The notes: generated by a model from the sequence alone, not told the origin. Counted from the first letter of the stretch, positions 10,267 to 19,569 are shown. The stretch is 64,000 nt of DNA from Cupriavidus sp. U2 (GCF_009663685.2 NZ_RCOG02000021.1:24652-88651); one strand, 5' to 3'. Numbers and translations: made by a program.

Positions 10267-10791
10267 CTATTCCAGGAAGACGTAGTCAGCCCGATAGGGC
10301 ACTCGATTTTCCTGTCCCTCCTGGGTGCACGTCTGAGGGAGAGCCTGACCGCCTTGCGTATTCAGACGTTGCACGTAACGCGTCGGCGATAGCAGGCCAC
10401 GTCCACCGCTGCTGGTCGCCTGCAACAGCAAGAGTGGAATGCTATCCGGCGCCTGGGCGTTCGGTAGCTGTCGCAATACCTTGCCGGTTATCTTGCTGCC
10501 ATCCGGCGCTTCCCAGGTTGGCCCTGCATAGTGTTTGACAACGACCTGTCCGAGGTCATCTTTCAGGGTGGCATCTGGCCCCACGAGGGTCCATAGCAAG
10601 CGGCCGTCGCTGGCTCGCTTGCACTGATAGTTCTGCGTCCCATCGGCATGCAGCACGGCGACCGTTCCACGCACATCGGCGGGTTGGAGGTCGGGCGGGG
10701 CCGCTATCCGGAATGTGGCACACGAGGCGAGTACGCCTGACAGGCCCAGCACAGTCAGCCATTCGCCGTGGAAATGCTGAGGGTTTGCCAT
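10267..10791 (-). CDS. DUF3455-type putative lipoprotein
   Basis: 174 residues from an ATG with a good AAGGAG site seven bases upstream. A hydrophobic stretch ends in a lipobox-like LASC with Cys24, so it is probably a lipid-anchored envelope protein; the n-region has His but no Lys/Arg, which is atypical. The body follows the DUF3455 pattern: GTQNYQCKR, WTLVGPDATLKDDLG, HYAGPTWEAPDGSKITG, VQRLNTQGGQALPQTC and VPYRADYVFLE at the C-terminus. The biochemical function of this family is not known to me. Single gene, same strand as the operon downstream but separated by 360 bases. Confidence 0.8.
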   Translation of the reverse strand: MANPQHFHGEWLTVLGLSGVLASCATFRIAAPPDLQPADVRGTVAVLHADGTQNYQCKRASDGRLLWTLVGPDATLKDDLGQVVVKHYAGPTWEAPDGSKITGKVLRQLPNAQAPDSIPLLLLQATSSGGRGLLSPTRYVQRLNTQGGQALPQTCTQEGQENRVPYRADYVFLE

Positions 10792-10997
10792 GTCGGCTCC
10801 TTGCTTTGGCCCATGGAGGAGGATAGCCGGTGCTGCGGCGCATCGCCAGTCGGCTCCAGGTCGTCCGGAGCGCCTTATCGCGCCGACGCCCACAGAACGG
10901 AGCGCGATTACGCCGGCTACCGGCGCCCTTCGCGTACACTGCGTGCCTGCAGCGCAACACCCACTAGCAACACCAATTAGAAGACCACCCAAAGAAC

Positions 10998-11579
10998 ATG
11001 AAAAAAGCGGGGCGGATCAAATCCTGGCATGCCGACAAGGGCTATGGCTTCATCGACATCCACGCGGATCTCAAGGACGTGTTCTTTCACGTCAGTGCGC
11101 TACGGACGCGGGTTGTTCAGCCAAAGGTGGGCGACCGCGCGAGTTTCGAGCTTGCCAAGGGCAAGGATGGTCGCATGCAGGCGATCAACGTCACCATTGC
11201 AGGCGCCCCAAAGCCAGGCTCTGGCGACGGGGCGAACTGGTTGCCGGCGTTCGTTGGAATGGTGGCACTGGCGGCGATCTCCCTGGGTGCTCTGGAGGGC
11301 TATCTTCCTCGGCTCGTTGGCATTGTCAGCTTGATGGCCAGTTTCATAGCCTTCATCGCGTACGCCGAGGATAAGGTTCGGGCAAATCGCAAGGCCTGGC
11401 GTATTCCGGAAGCGAACCTTCATCTCATTGCACTTTGCGGAGGATGGCCAGGCGCGCTGGCCGCCCAACACCTGCTTCGGCATAAGAACCGGAAGCACGA
11501 GTTTCAGGTTGTCTTCTGGGCGACAGTGGTCCTGAACATTGGCGCACTTGTCCTTTGGAAGGCAGTCGTTGCCCCTTGA
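10998..11579 (+). CDS. Cold-shock domain fused to DUF1294 membrane domain
   Basis: 193 residues. Residues 1-70 form a cold-shock (OB-fold) domain with the RNP-like motifs KGYGFIDIH and DVFFHVSAL, which bind single-stranded nucleic acid. Residues 80-193 are the DUF1294 region with about three or four membrane helices and the typical DKVRANRKAWRIPE and GGWPGALAAQHLLRHK loop motifs. The fusion is a known architecture; its role is not established. It is transcribed divergently from the lipoprotein gene. Confidence 0.9.
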   Translation: MKKAGRIKSWHADKGYGFIDIHADLKDVFFHVSALRTRVVQPKVGDRASFELAKGKDGRMQAINVTIAGAPKPGSGDGANWLPAFVGMVALAAISLGALEGYLPRLVGIVSLMASFIAFIAYAEDKVRANRKAWRIPEANLHLIALCGGWPGALAAQHLLRHKNRKHEFQVVFWATVVLNIGALVLWKAVVAP

Positions 11580-11885
11580 TGGGCAAACAGGCGCCTGACA
11601 TGGGGCGGAGCCATCGACCATCGCGGTGAGGGCAGGCTTCACAGCCTGCATTTTTGTGGTTCGTCGTTGAATTGGGGGGACGTTGGTTGTCTCATGACGA
11701 CCCATCTGAGACGTCGAATTCGTCAAGTGTGTACGACTGGTATGCCTAGAATTCCGGCCGTTTCCAAGACTGCCAGCATTGCGAGGCTATGTACGGACAA
11801 CCTGGCCATAGGCCTCCTACCCATTTCCCGATTGAGCCGTTTGCGGGAGCGCGAAGAACGGTGCGCCCGACGGAGTCTGTGACAC
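11580..11885. other. Intergenic region between convergent genes
   Basis: About 300 bases between the convergent cold-shock/DUF1294 and MarR genes. I see no gene and no convincing hairpin with a T tract. Confidence 0.4.
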
Positions 11886-12365
11886 TCATCTAATCGTGGG
11901 ACCTCTGCTTGCGCCCTGTCCGCGGCGGGTAAGCGTGGAAGCGATTTGCATGATCGCATCCGCGCCATCCTGACCGACCAGCGACTTGGCCGCTGCCTGC
12001 GCACGCGCCCATGCTGGACCAATACGGCCCAACAGCGACATTCCAGCCCTTGTGATGCAAAGCGGCCGACTCCGCCCGTCTTCCTCAGGAAATCCCTCGC
12101 TCACCCATCCCTGTGCAAGCAGTGGGCGCAGATTGCGAGTCATCGTGGATCGGTCATGATGGTTTCGCCGCCCCAGTTCGGCCCGGCTGATAGGTCCCAG
12201 TTCATGTACCAAAACTAGAAGCGTCAGTTGCGGGGCATTGATGCCGAACGGGCGTAGCGCCTCGTCGTAGACCGCGGTCAGCACTCTGGAAATTTGCCGT
12301 GTTCGCGTGATCAGGCAGTTTTTTAGGATTTCCTGGGCCATTGAGGGTCGCGTAGCGGAACTCAT
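11886..12365 (-). CDS. MarR-family transcriptional regulator
   Basis: 159 residues. The central winged helix-turn-helix is clear: APQLTLLVLVHELGPISRAELGRR, recognition helix HHDRSTMTRNLRPLLAQGW and wing EDGRSRPLCIT, flanked by dimerisation helices. It is divergent from the exported hydrolase, Ohr, cupin and epoxide hydrolase cluster starting at 12639. By analogy with OhrR and other MarR proteins it probably represses that cluster in response to an electrophile or peroxide (inference); the only early Cys is Cys17 (KNCLITRTR). Confidence 0.9.
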   Translation of the reverse strand: MSSATRPSMAQEILKNCLITRTRQISRVLTAVYDEALRPFGINAPQLTLLVLVHELGPISRAELGRRNHHDRSTMTRNLRPLLAQGWVSEGFPEEDGRSRPLCITRAGMSLLGRIGPAWARAQAAAKSLVGQDGADAIMQIASTLTRRGQGASRGPTIR

Positions 12366-12638
12366 TTCGGCAGTCGCTTAGTTGTCAAACACCCGTAAGT
12401 CTAGAGCAGATCTCTGCAGGGTGCTGCCGCTCGCCGAAGGCAGGACTCATCTTTGGCGCCCCGCCCAGTCTTGTAAGCCACGGTAACTGAGCTAGCCTCT
12501 GATACACACAGATACGTTTTGGGTGCGTCGATGCCACACGCTAGATACATCGATTTCATTTAATGCTGCATATGCAATATTACGAGCGTTCCGACGGATA
12601 CGCTGTTCGGTTCCGGGCCGTATGTCGAGGTGAAAGAT
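12366..12638. promoter_or_regulatory. Divergent control region between marR-type gene and hydrolase cluster
   Basis: Contains two short palindromes that could be MarR sites: GCAGA-TC-TCTGC around 12409-12420 and TGCATATGCA at 12567-12576. The second lies in an AT-rich patch about 65 bases before the hydrolase start. Assignment is inference from position and symmetry only. Confidence 0.35.
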
Positions 12639-13616
12639 ATGACTACGCAACATCAGGCTAATTTGCACGGCACGATTGCCACTGTGAAACGTACGGCTGC
12701 CGCCGTCGGGATGACACTTGCTGCGGCGCTCTTGTCGCCGGCGCATGCGGACGCCGCAGGGCCCGACATCAGTCATCTGGCAATCCATGACGATATGCAA
12801 CTTCGGAGGATGGTCACGCACAACGATCATCCAAAAGGGACGGTATTGCTGTTGCACGGTTTCCCGGAAACCCTGCATGCCTGGGACGACATTGCACAGA
12901 CACTCGGCGCCGAGTATGAAGTCCACGCCTTCGACTGGCCGGGGTATGGCGAGTCATCGCGTCCGACACCCGACCGGTTTGCCTACGCGCCCGTGGACTA
13001 CGCGAAGGTTCTCAAGGTCTATATCGACCGTGCAGGCATCGACAAAAGCAACCTGGTGATCTACGCCACCGATATCGGCGCACTGCCTGCACTGATCGCT
13101 GCCATGGACGACCCTGGCATCGCCAAATCCATCATTGTTGGAGACTTTGCCCCCTTCGATCGCCCCCAGTTCATGCAGGAGCGGCTCCAGGCGTTGAAGG
13201 ACCCCAAGTCCGCAAAGGCGGTGCGCGACGCCTTCAACACCACGCGCGACGAAATCCTTGAGAACGCCTTCACGCGCGGCCTCGCCCCTGCACTGCGCTA
13301 CGAGTTGTCTGCCACGTACAGGGCCGACCTGGCGCACGGGTGGCAAAACGGCGCGCTGACTTCGGCAGATGCGTTTTATCACTATTACTCGCACTTCACG
13401 CGCGACCAGGACGCATTCGAGGCGAGGCTAGACAAGCTGAAAACGCCGATCAAGGTCATCTGGGGAGAGCAAGACCTCTACATCCACAAGGAAATGGGCA
13501 TCGAATTCGCGCGGCGAATCGGTGCGCCGATTGAATTGCTTGCGCAAACCGGTCATTACCCCCACTTGCAGCACCCACACCACACCGTGCGCGAAATCCG
13601 GGCGGCATTGCCTTGA
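12639..13616 (+). CDS. Exported alpha/beta-hydrolase, haloalkane dehalogenase / epoxide hydrolase type
   Basis: Start ATG at 12639 has GAGGTG upstream; an in-frame GTG nine bases earlier lacks one. The N-terminus (VKRTAAAVGMTLAAALLSPAHADA) is a Sec signal peptide. The fold shows the oxyanion loop HGFPETLHAW, the nucleophile elbow ATDIGAL with Asp145 in place of Ser, and a C-terminal His306 in TGHYPHLQ. Asp as nucleophile points to hydrolysis of epoxides or carbon-halogen bonds rather than esters. First gene of a cluster with Ohr, cupin and a second epoxide hydrolase. Confidence 0.85.
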   Translation: MTTQHQANLHGTIATVKRTAAAVGMTLAAALLSPAHADAAGPDISHLAIHDDMQLRRMVTHNDHPKGTVLLLHGFPETLHAWDDIAQTLGAEYEVHAFDWPGYGESSRPTPDRFAYAPVDYAKVLKVYIDRAGIDKSNLVIYATDIGALPALIAAMDDPGIAKSIIVGDFAPFDRPQFMQERLQALKDPKSAKAVRDAFNTTRDEILENAFTRGLAPALRYELSATYRADLAHGWQNGALTSADAFYHYYSHFTRDQDAFEARLDKLKTPIKVIWGEQDLYIHKEMGIEFARRIGAPIELLAQTGHYPHLQHPHHTVREIRAALP

Positions 13617-13705
13617 ACGCATGAAACGTGTCGCGCCGGCCTCGCCACATCGGCGCGATTTCAGAAAATCCGTGGCGGATTCCCATCCACTCCCTGCAAA
13701 CCATC

Positions 13706-14125
13706 ATGAGCACCTCCAACGATAAGGTTATCTATACCGGTACCACGCGCGTCACGGGCGGGCGCAATGGCAGCGCAACAAGCTCGGACGGCCGGCTTGC
13801 CGTTGCGCTGTCGAAGTTCGGCAGCCATGGCGCGGGTACCAATCCCGAACAGCTTCTTGGCGCAGGTTGGTCAGCGTGTTTCCTGAGCGCAATGGGCAAG
13901 GCGGCACTTGTTGCAGACGTCGCCCTGCCGGCCGACGCAGCGGTGGAAGCGCACATCGACCTGGTTCAGGCCGGTGACGCATTCCATTTGGCTGCGCGGC
14001 TGAATGTCAGCCTCCCTGGCGTCGATCCCGCCTTGGCGCGTACGCTTGCCGGCCGGGCGCATGAGATCTGCCCGTACTCGAAGGCAACACGCGGCAATGT
14101 CGACGTCCAGATCCATATCCTCTGA
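13706..14125 (+). CDS. Ohr/OsmC-family organic hydroperoxide resistance protein
   Basis: 139 residues from the ATG at 13706; a longer frame upstream has no family similarity. Both redox cysteines of the family are present, Cys58 in GAGWSACFLSAMG and Cys122 in HEICPYSKATRGN, the latter in the Ohr-type context. The enzyme reduces organic hydroperoxides with lipoylated or thiol reductants in the cytoplasm. It follows the exported hydrolase by 89 bases and precedes the cupin gene by 9 bases; the nearby MarR gene fits an OhrR-like regulator. Confidence 0.9.
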   Translation: MSTSNDKVIYTGTTRVTGGRNGSATSSDGRLAVALSKFGSHGAGTNPEQLLGAGWSACFLSAMGKAALVADVALPADAAVEAHIDLVQAGDAFHLAARLNVSLPGVDPALARTLAGRAHEICPYSKATRGNVDVQIHIL

Positions 14126-14134
14126 GGACGCGAC

Positions 14135-14536
14135 ATGACAACGACACGGCTTCTCTTTGCGGCATTGCTTGCGGCGTCCGGCGCGCTGCACACGGCACCC
14201 GGGCTGGCGCAAGCGCCCGGGATCCATCGAACCGATCTGATCCAGCGCGACCTCGTCCTGCCTGGCCATCAGGGCGTGCAAGTCAAGGTCGACTTCGATG
14301 TGGGTGCATTTGCGCCGAAGCATGTGCATCCCGGCGAGGAAATCGCCTTTGTGTTGGCGGGCACGCTGGAATACCAGCTCGGCAACCAGGTGCCCGTAAC
14401 GCTGCAGGCCGGGGACGCATTATTCATCCCGGCAGGGATGCCGCATTCCGCACGCAACGTTGGCAAAGGGAAAGCCTCGGAGCTTGCCACGTACATCGTC
14501 CAGAAAGACGCGCCGCTGGTGACGCCAGCGAAGTAA
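14135..14536 (+). CDS. Exported single-domain cupin protein
   Basis: 133 residues with a signal peptide ending LHTAPGLAQA. The cupin barrel carries the two metal-binding motifs: KHVHPGEEIAFVLAG (His-x-His ... Glu) and a second AGDALFIPAGMPHSARN. It is a small periplasmic metal-binding cupin of unknown substrate. It starts nine bases after ohr, in the same operon. Confidence 0.85.
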   Translation: MTTTRLLFAALLAASGALHTAPGLAQAPGIHRTDLIQRDLVLPGHQGVQVKVDFDVGAFAPKHVHPGEEIAFVLAGTLEYQLGNQVPVTLQAGDALFIPAGMPHSARNVGKGKASELATYIVQKDAPLVTPAK

Positions 14537-14569
14537 TCGGCGCGAGACGCATCTCTTGAAGGATCCAGA

Positions 14570-15913
14570 ATGACTTCCTACGACTCCCCCATCGCCGACG
14601 AACTCGTCGGCACTCCGGATCGCGCGCGCCGCAGGCTGCTGCTCGGTGGCATGGCTTCGGGCGCCCTGGCGATGATGCCTGGCGCCACGGCTATCGCCGC
14701 GTCTGCCCGGGCAGCCCTCGACGCGACTCAGGACAATATTCGTCCGTTTCGGGCGAATTTCCCCCAAGCCGCGCTCAACGATCTGAAGCGACGCTTGGCC
14801 GCCACGCGATGGCCCGACGCCGGGCCGGTCGCCGATCGGTCACAGGGCGTCCAGTTGGACAAGATGCAGTCGCTGACGCGCTATTGGGCCACCAGCTACG
14901 ACTGGCGCAAGGCCGAGTCGCGGCTGAACGGCTACCCGCAGTTCGTCACAAGAATCGATGGCGTGGACGTTCATTTCGTCCACGTACGTTCTCGGCATGC
15001 CAATGCCTTGCCGCTCGTGATGACGCACGGGTGGCCCGGATCGATTTTTGAACTGTTGGGCACTATCGGCCCGCTTACCGACCCTACCGCCCACGGAGGT
15101 ACGGCTGAGGATGCCTTTCATCTGGTGTTGCCATCGATCCCCGGCTTCGGTTTCTCGCAGAAACCGATGGACGGGGGGTGGAATCCGGAGCGGATTGCAC
15201 ATGCCTGGGATACGTTGATGAAACGTCTGGGCTATCACCGCTATGTATCCCAAGGCGGGGACTGGGGCGCCATCATCTCCGATGCCATCGGAAGACTTGC
15301 GCCTGAAGGGTTGCTGGGTATCCACGTCAACCGGATCGAACGCGGCACCACATTGCCGGGCCCCATAGCCATGGCATTGAAGACCGGGGGCCCCGCCCCA
15401 GCGAATCTTACTGCCGAAGAAACGCTGGTCCTCGACGAGGCCAGGGATTTCCTGAACAAGGGGTTCGGCTACGCGGCCATCATGCAAACGCGACCTCAGA
15501 CGGTTGGATACGGTCAGGCAGACTCGCCTGTGGCACTGGCGGCATGGATTTACGACAAGCAGGCGGACTGGGTTTTCACACGGGGAGACCCTGAACGGGC
15601 ACTGGGACGAGACGCCCTGTTGGACAACATCACGTTCTACTGGCTAACGAATACCGGGGCGTCAAGTGGACGAATTTATTGGGAAACGAGTGTTGCAGGC
15701 GCCAAGAGCGCGCCCGTCACAGTGCCAGTGGCAGTTACAATTTTCCCCGGCGAAGTCTATCGACCGCCGAAACATTGGCTGGAACAGACCTATCCAAAGC
15801 TCGTCTACTACAACCGCGTCGATAAGGGTGGTCATTTCGCGGCCTGGGAGGAGCCTGAGCTGTTCAGCAAGGAGTTGCGGTCAGCATTCAGTTACATGCG
15901 CAAGGACAGTTAG
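14570..15913 (+). CDS. Tat-exported epoxide hydrolase, EPHX1-like
   Basis: 447 residues. RARRRLLLGGMASGALAM at 18-35 is a twin-arginine type leader. The EHN N-terminal domain follows (FRANFPQAALNDLKRRLAAT ... RWPD), then the hydrolase core with the oxyanion motif HGWPGS, nucleophile Asp231 in QGGDWGA, an acid in FPGEVYRPP and base His422 in KGGHFAAWEEPE. These are the hallmarks of microsomal-type epoxide hydrolases, which open epoxides to diols. It ends the cluster and is followed by a terminator. Confidence 0.9.
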   Translation: MTSYDSPIADELVGTPDRARRRLLLGGMASGALAMMPGATAIAASARAALDATQDNIRPFRANFPQAALNDLKRRLAATRWPDAGPVADRSQGVQLDKMQSLTRYWATSYDWRKAESRLNGYPQFVTRIDGVDVHFVHVRSRHANALPLVMTHGWPGSIFELLGTIGPLTDPTAHGGTAEDAFHLVLPSIPGFGFSQKPMDGGWNPERIAHAWDTLMKRLGYHRYVSQGGDWGAIISDAIGRLAPEGLLGIHVNRIERGTTLPGPIAMALKTGGPAPANLTAEETLVLDEARDFLNKGFGYAAIMQTRPQTVGYGQADSPVALAAWIYDKQADWVFTRGDPERALGRDALLDNITFYWLTNTGASSGRIYWETSVAGAKSAPVTVPVAVTIFPGEVYRPPKHWLEQTYPKLVYYNRVDKGGHFAAWEEPELFSKELRSAFSYMRKDS

Positions 15914-16942
15914 CACCTCCATTGTGGACCAGTTGCCATGTCGACATCGCAGGTGCAAGCATCACTTGGCAGCGTCCGAGCCCCGTAGTTGCCGTGTCAC
16001 CGGCTGAGACTGGGCTGCGCCATCGGGCGCAGCCTTTTCTTGCACTATACGTACGGACACGGAAGGCGGCTAACGCCTCCTGATGCATCGGATCGTTCTG
16101 CAAGTGCTAATGGACGTTAGCTGCACATTCTCACCCACACGTCCATGTGGCGGGCTGCTTGCGTAGGTCCGCGATTGCAGCCCATTGCGAAGATCGTCAG
16201 CAAAACTTGCGCAAGAACTGAACCCGGCAGTTGCCGTACAGACAGAAAACCGGAATCCCTGTTCTCGCGACACGTGCTCCTACCAAAATGCAAATACTCG
16301 CTCAACTGCCGGCGAGAACTTCAGCCTGGTATCGATCTTGCGCGCCCATTATTGCGACCAGCCGCGCTTCGCCGATCGTGGAGCGCTACACAGATTGAAG
16401 AGTCTGAATTTCGATCAACGTGAGCAGGCAAGGTTGTCGGCCACGGCAGGCTACATCAACAACAGTGGCCCATTGGCGCTTTCCATCGGCAGCGGATCGG
16501 CTTTGGGCCAATCCGGTGCCAGGTGCCTCGCAACTCGCTGCGATGGCCGGCATCAAGCACGTCTTCAAAAAACGGCATCTGCCCGCAAGTGCAGCTTTCT
16601 GATATCAATGACCGCGTCGGCGTGTTGTCCAGCAGTCGGCCCAAGATCATTGTAGTAAAAGTGTCGGAAATGGGTGATAAATCTTTCGATTCTCCAGCAT
16701 GAAAGTCCGTTGATTGACGCGGGGCTGCCCTTCGAATGGCCACCTTAGCACGATGGACAATGGCTGCAGTTGGCCGGTCTCGGCCCTAGGGCTACCGGCG
16801 GCGGGGCTCGCCGGCGCCAGAGGCGACTGCCGACCCATCTCGGCCTTTCGTTGCAACGTTCCGCAAGGCTGATGTCCACTGGAAATACGACGCTCGTCAA
16901 AATCGGACCGACGGACCTGTGCAAAGTAAGCCTGACCCTGGC
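15914..16942. other. Gene-poor stretch
   Basis: Over 1 kb without a gene I can support. It has the terminator at 16013 and only short overlapping frames on both strands without ribosome-binding sites or recognisable similarity. Confidence 0.5.
16013..16041 (+). terminator. Rho-independent terminator after the epoxide hydrolase cluster
   Basis: Nine-pair perfect stem GGCTGCGCC / GGCGCAGCC with a four-base loop followed by TTTTCTT, 100 bases after the epoxide hydrolase stop. Confidence 0.85.
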
Positions 16943-17259
16943 TTAACCAAAAGGGTCTCTCGGACCTTCGTCGTGTAGAAAATCCGTAGCACTGCGTTCT
17001 ACAGTACGCTGCGACACGGGTATTTGAAACTCGTGTACCACCCCGTATTCGTCGAGGGCACAGAAGCCTTTTGCGAGGAACTCGCGCAGTACGGCGGCCG
17101 GCTCAATTCCCGGCATCGGGGTGTCCAGAGTCAGTATCGTATGGTCCTCGGTAACAGGCCCCCCGAGCCACAGGCGGACGTGCGAGGGCAATCAATAAGT
17201 TGTTTGCCGGTACGCAGGAACAGCGCGCGGGTGCCGTGGCGGAACAGGACAATGTGCAT
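16943..17259 (-). pseudogene. Frameshifted copy of the C-terminal domain of the 17573-18184 protein
   Basis: Read from the ATG at 17259 the frame gives MHIVLFRHGTRALFLRTGKQL, matching ITLYRNDNRALLLPRGTSL of the neighbouring gene; after about 17187 the similarity continues in another frame as PSHVRLWLGG and then DTPMPGIEPAAVLREFLAKG and FCALDEYGVV, matching CPACVRDWLGF, DTPMPGI and YCALDMHGVV. A single missing base in the CCC run near 17187 joins the two. The N-terminal helical region of the neighbour is absent here, so the domain can exist alone. Function unknown. Confidence 0.6.
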
Positions 17260-17507
17260 GGCGCGTGCAAACGGTCCAAGCTGCAAAAGTGGGCAGACAT
17301 CTAGACAAACGCTCATGGCAGGGCACGAGCGGACAAGTCAGAAAGGGGCCCCGACTGCTTGGCCACATTTCCTTGTAGCACGGCCCCCGGTTCATCGCAT
17401 TCGGGATGTACCTAAGGGCAGCCCCGTCCGGATTGGACCGATTCCGCACGTCCCTAGAGTGGCGTTCGGACCTGATTTCAAACGGGTGTCCGGTTTTAGA
17501 GTTAAGT

Positions 17508-17568
17508 GCGGCTTGACGTGCCGCACATTTTCTCGCAACCCCGACGCCCCGGCGTCGGGGATTTTTTT
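17508..17568 (+). terminator. Tandem hairpins ending in a strong intrinsic terminator
   Basis: GTGCGGC / GCCGCAC with a seven-base loop (17508-17528) is followed by a ten-pair GC stem CCCCGACGCC / GGCGTCGGGG with a two-base loop and seven T (to 17568). On the plus strand there is no protein gene upstream, so it may end a small RNA or stop read-through towards the convergent gene that ends at 17573. Confidence 0.75.
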
Positions 17569-17572
17569 CACG

Positions 17573-18184
17573 TCATACGGGTGGTCCGTCCGAGTTCGGC
17601 CCCCCGAATGTCCTTACCACACCGTGCATGTCCAGCGCGCAATAGCCTTGGCGCAGCAGATCCTCGCGCAGGTGCATGGCGTTGATGCCGGGCATGGGCG
17701 TGTCGGGGGTCAGTTCGGTAGGGACCGCGGAAGTGGGAAAGCCCAGCCAGTCGCGCACGCATGCCGGGCAAGACGCCAGAGAGGTGCCACGCGGCAGCAA
17801 CAACGCGCGGTTATCGTTGCGGTACAGGGTGATGGCCAGCCCGGGAAAGCGCGGTCGGCCGGCCTGGGCCTGAAACGTGGCGACAAGCCGGAGAAATGCC
17901 GCAAGGTGGCCGCGCTGGGCGGCCAACAGGGTTCGTTGCTGTCGCAGGACGGCGCGGGCACCAGCGGTGTCATGCCCGTTTGCCTGAAACGTGCGGATCA
18001 AGGCCAACTGGCTGCGAATGCGGCACCTCGAAGCCTCGATGTGTTCGGCTGCCCGGGACGCCTGCGTCTCGCAACGGTCGACGAGGGCACGCGTGTCACG
18101 CGGTGGCGGGACAGGGCTCACGGATGCCCGGGGCGGGCCCGCAGCGTGCGGATGAAACGCTTCGGTAGGGGTACGAACAGACAT
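17573..18184 (-). CDS. Two-domain orphan protein with the small-helical-family core
   Basis: 203 residues. Residues 33-95 are helical and carry IRSQLALIRTFQANGHD followed by an AxxVL helix, the core shared with the small proteins at 18766, 20086, 20380 and 40642. Residues 115-203 form a separate domain with ITLYRNDNRALLLPRG, a CPACVRDWLGF cysteine pair and DTPMPGI ... GYCALDMHGVV; that domain recurs, frameshifted, at 16943. The start at 18184 has only a weak ribosome-binding site. Function unknown; the Cys pair could bind metal (inference). Confidence 0.65.
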   Translation of the reverse strand: MSVRTPTEAFHPHAAGPPRASVSPVPPPRDTRALVDRCETQASRAAEHIEASRCRIRSQLALIRTFQANGHDTAGARAVLRQQRTLLAAQRGHLAAFLRLVATFQAQAGRPRFPGLAITLYRNDNRALLLPRGTSLASCPACVRDWLGFPTSAVPTELTPDTPMPGINAMHLREDLLRQGYCALDMHGVVRTFGGPNSDGPPV

Positions 18185-18203
18185 CTGCGGGGGCGGGAGT
18201 CGG

Positions 18204-18596
18204 CTAGGAGACTTCTACTGTAGAACACGCGGTGGCGCCGTGCCATGACAGGACAATGACCAGTGTCCGCGGAGCCCCAGAAGCGAACCGCAGGTGGGCA
18301 CCGAGGCGGCGTGCCGGACACATGGCTCTGTGCGTAGGCACCTGGCGCGCTACCCGGCGGCCCCAGCGACCGAGGCGGTCAAGGCTGTCAAACGCTTGCT
18401 CGATGGCGTGTAGATGGTCGCGGCCGCAGCTTGAATGGTGCAGTTCCCCAACCAACTGCAGCGAGACGCGGTCGTCCCAACAGTGTGTGCGTTCCAACCG
18501 TAAAATCGAGATCTGGAGGCGTATCAGTTGCCTGCATCGGATCACATATCGTTGTGCCGTCGCCAGGTGTTCGAGTTCTCGTTTTCGACTTAACAT
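18204..18596 (-). CDS. Hypothetical helical protein, weakly like its neighbours
   Basis: 130 residues. The first 70 are helical (RCRQLIRLQISILRLERTHC), resembling the two-helix proteins nearby in layout but lacking their Gly-Asp core; the C-terminal half is arginine-rich with no recognisable feature. No strong ribosome-binding site. It may be a decayed member of the family or not a gene. Confidence 0.3.
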   Translation of the reverse strand: MLSRKRELEHLATAQRYVIRCRQLIRLQISILRLERTHCWDDRVSLQLVGELHHSSCGRDHLHAIEQAFDSLDRLGRWGRRVARQVPTHRAMCPARRLGAHLRFASGAPRTLVIVLSWHGATACSTVEVS

Positions 18597-18765
18597 GGCG
18601 AGGCAGCCGTTTGACGGGGAATGTCCTCAGTCTAGTATGCGCACCGCGGCTGCGTGCCGTCACGTGTTAAGCCCTCAAGCGACACTCCCGGCATGCGCCG
18701 AATGGAAATATTGCGCCACCCCACTCAGCTTGAGCGGGTGGGTTTCTGGCCGGTCCGTCCTTTCA

Positions 18766-18933
18766 TCATGCGTCGCTGTGGACGCGGAGTTGTCGCCTGA
18801 GTTGCGTGAGCGTGGACGCCGCCTGGCGTAGGCAGCGGAGGGTCGCCATGGCAAGCGCCACGTCGCCGCCATCGCGCGCGTTCGCGATGGCCGTCTCAAG
18901 GCGGTACACCACAAAGTCTGCGTCCTCAAGCAT
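18766..18933 (-). CDS. Short member (55 aa) of the small helical family
   Basis: Begins at an ATG with an excellent AGGAGAGACA leader and ends TGA. The core AIANARDGGDVALAMATL is nearly the same as VRVVRDDGGDVALAMAVL of the protein at 40642, which strongly supports this being a real gene despite its length. Two amphipathic helices rich in Arg, Leu and Ala; no Cys other than Cys34; no signal peptide. Function unknown. Confidence 0.7.
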   Translation of the reverse strand: MLEDADFVVYRLETAIANARDGGDVALAMATLRCLRQAASTLTQLRRQLRVHSDA

Positions 18934-18972
18934 TGTCTCTCCTGCCGGTTGCCGACTTGGGTCTCGTCTGCG

Positions 18973-19569
18973 TTATAGCGTGCCCCGCGGGAACTCGCCA
19001 TGTCCGACAAAGAGCGAGTGCGGAATCGCCCCGCTGCCATCAGGGCCGCGTCCCTGTTTTGCCGATCGGTAGTACCGGACCGCCGCCGGCGACGCGCCTT
19101 CGAGGGGCGTCCGCCCCGCCTCACGCTCTATGTGCGTGGGGGTCACGACCTTGGGCCAAGGCATAGAGCAGGGGACCCAGTTCGGGCAGCGAGACGGGTA
19201 ATCCGGACTGACGTGATTCAGGGCATGCATTGGCATGTCGGGCGCCTCGGCCTGTCCGGGATGCTGGACGATGCTGATGCCGCCAGCCCGCTTGATGGCC
19301 CGCAGCCCCGCCGCGCCATCGCCATCACACCCAGTCAGCACCACGCCGACGACGCGCGGCCCAAAAACGCTCGCGGCTGAGGCAAAGAGAGGGTTACCGG
19401 CCGGACGCACGAAGTTCACGCGGGGCCCGTCATCCAACGCCAGCGTGCCGCCGCTTGAAACGACCAGGTGGCACTTCTGCGGCGCGAGGTAGAGATGCCC
19501 GCGCTTCATGACCTCGTCGGCCACGGCTCTGACGATCGGGCAAACATCGCACGAAGGGTCGTCTCGGAA
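18973..19569 (-). pseudogene. CheB methylesterase domain remnant, N-terminus missing
   Basis: The frame opens after a TAG at 19570-19572 and gives GHLYLAPQKCHLVV, a GPRVNFVRPAGNPLFASAA segment and VVGVVLTGCDGDGAAGLRAIK, a good match to the second half of the CheB esterase domain. The acid Asp of the TGxxxDG motif is there, but the GASAGG serine and the His belong to the lost N-terminal half, so it cannot be an active esterase. The C-terminal 70 residues are not CheB-like. A full CheB domain is present at 38019-40454. Confidence 0.75.
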
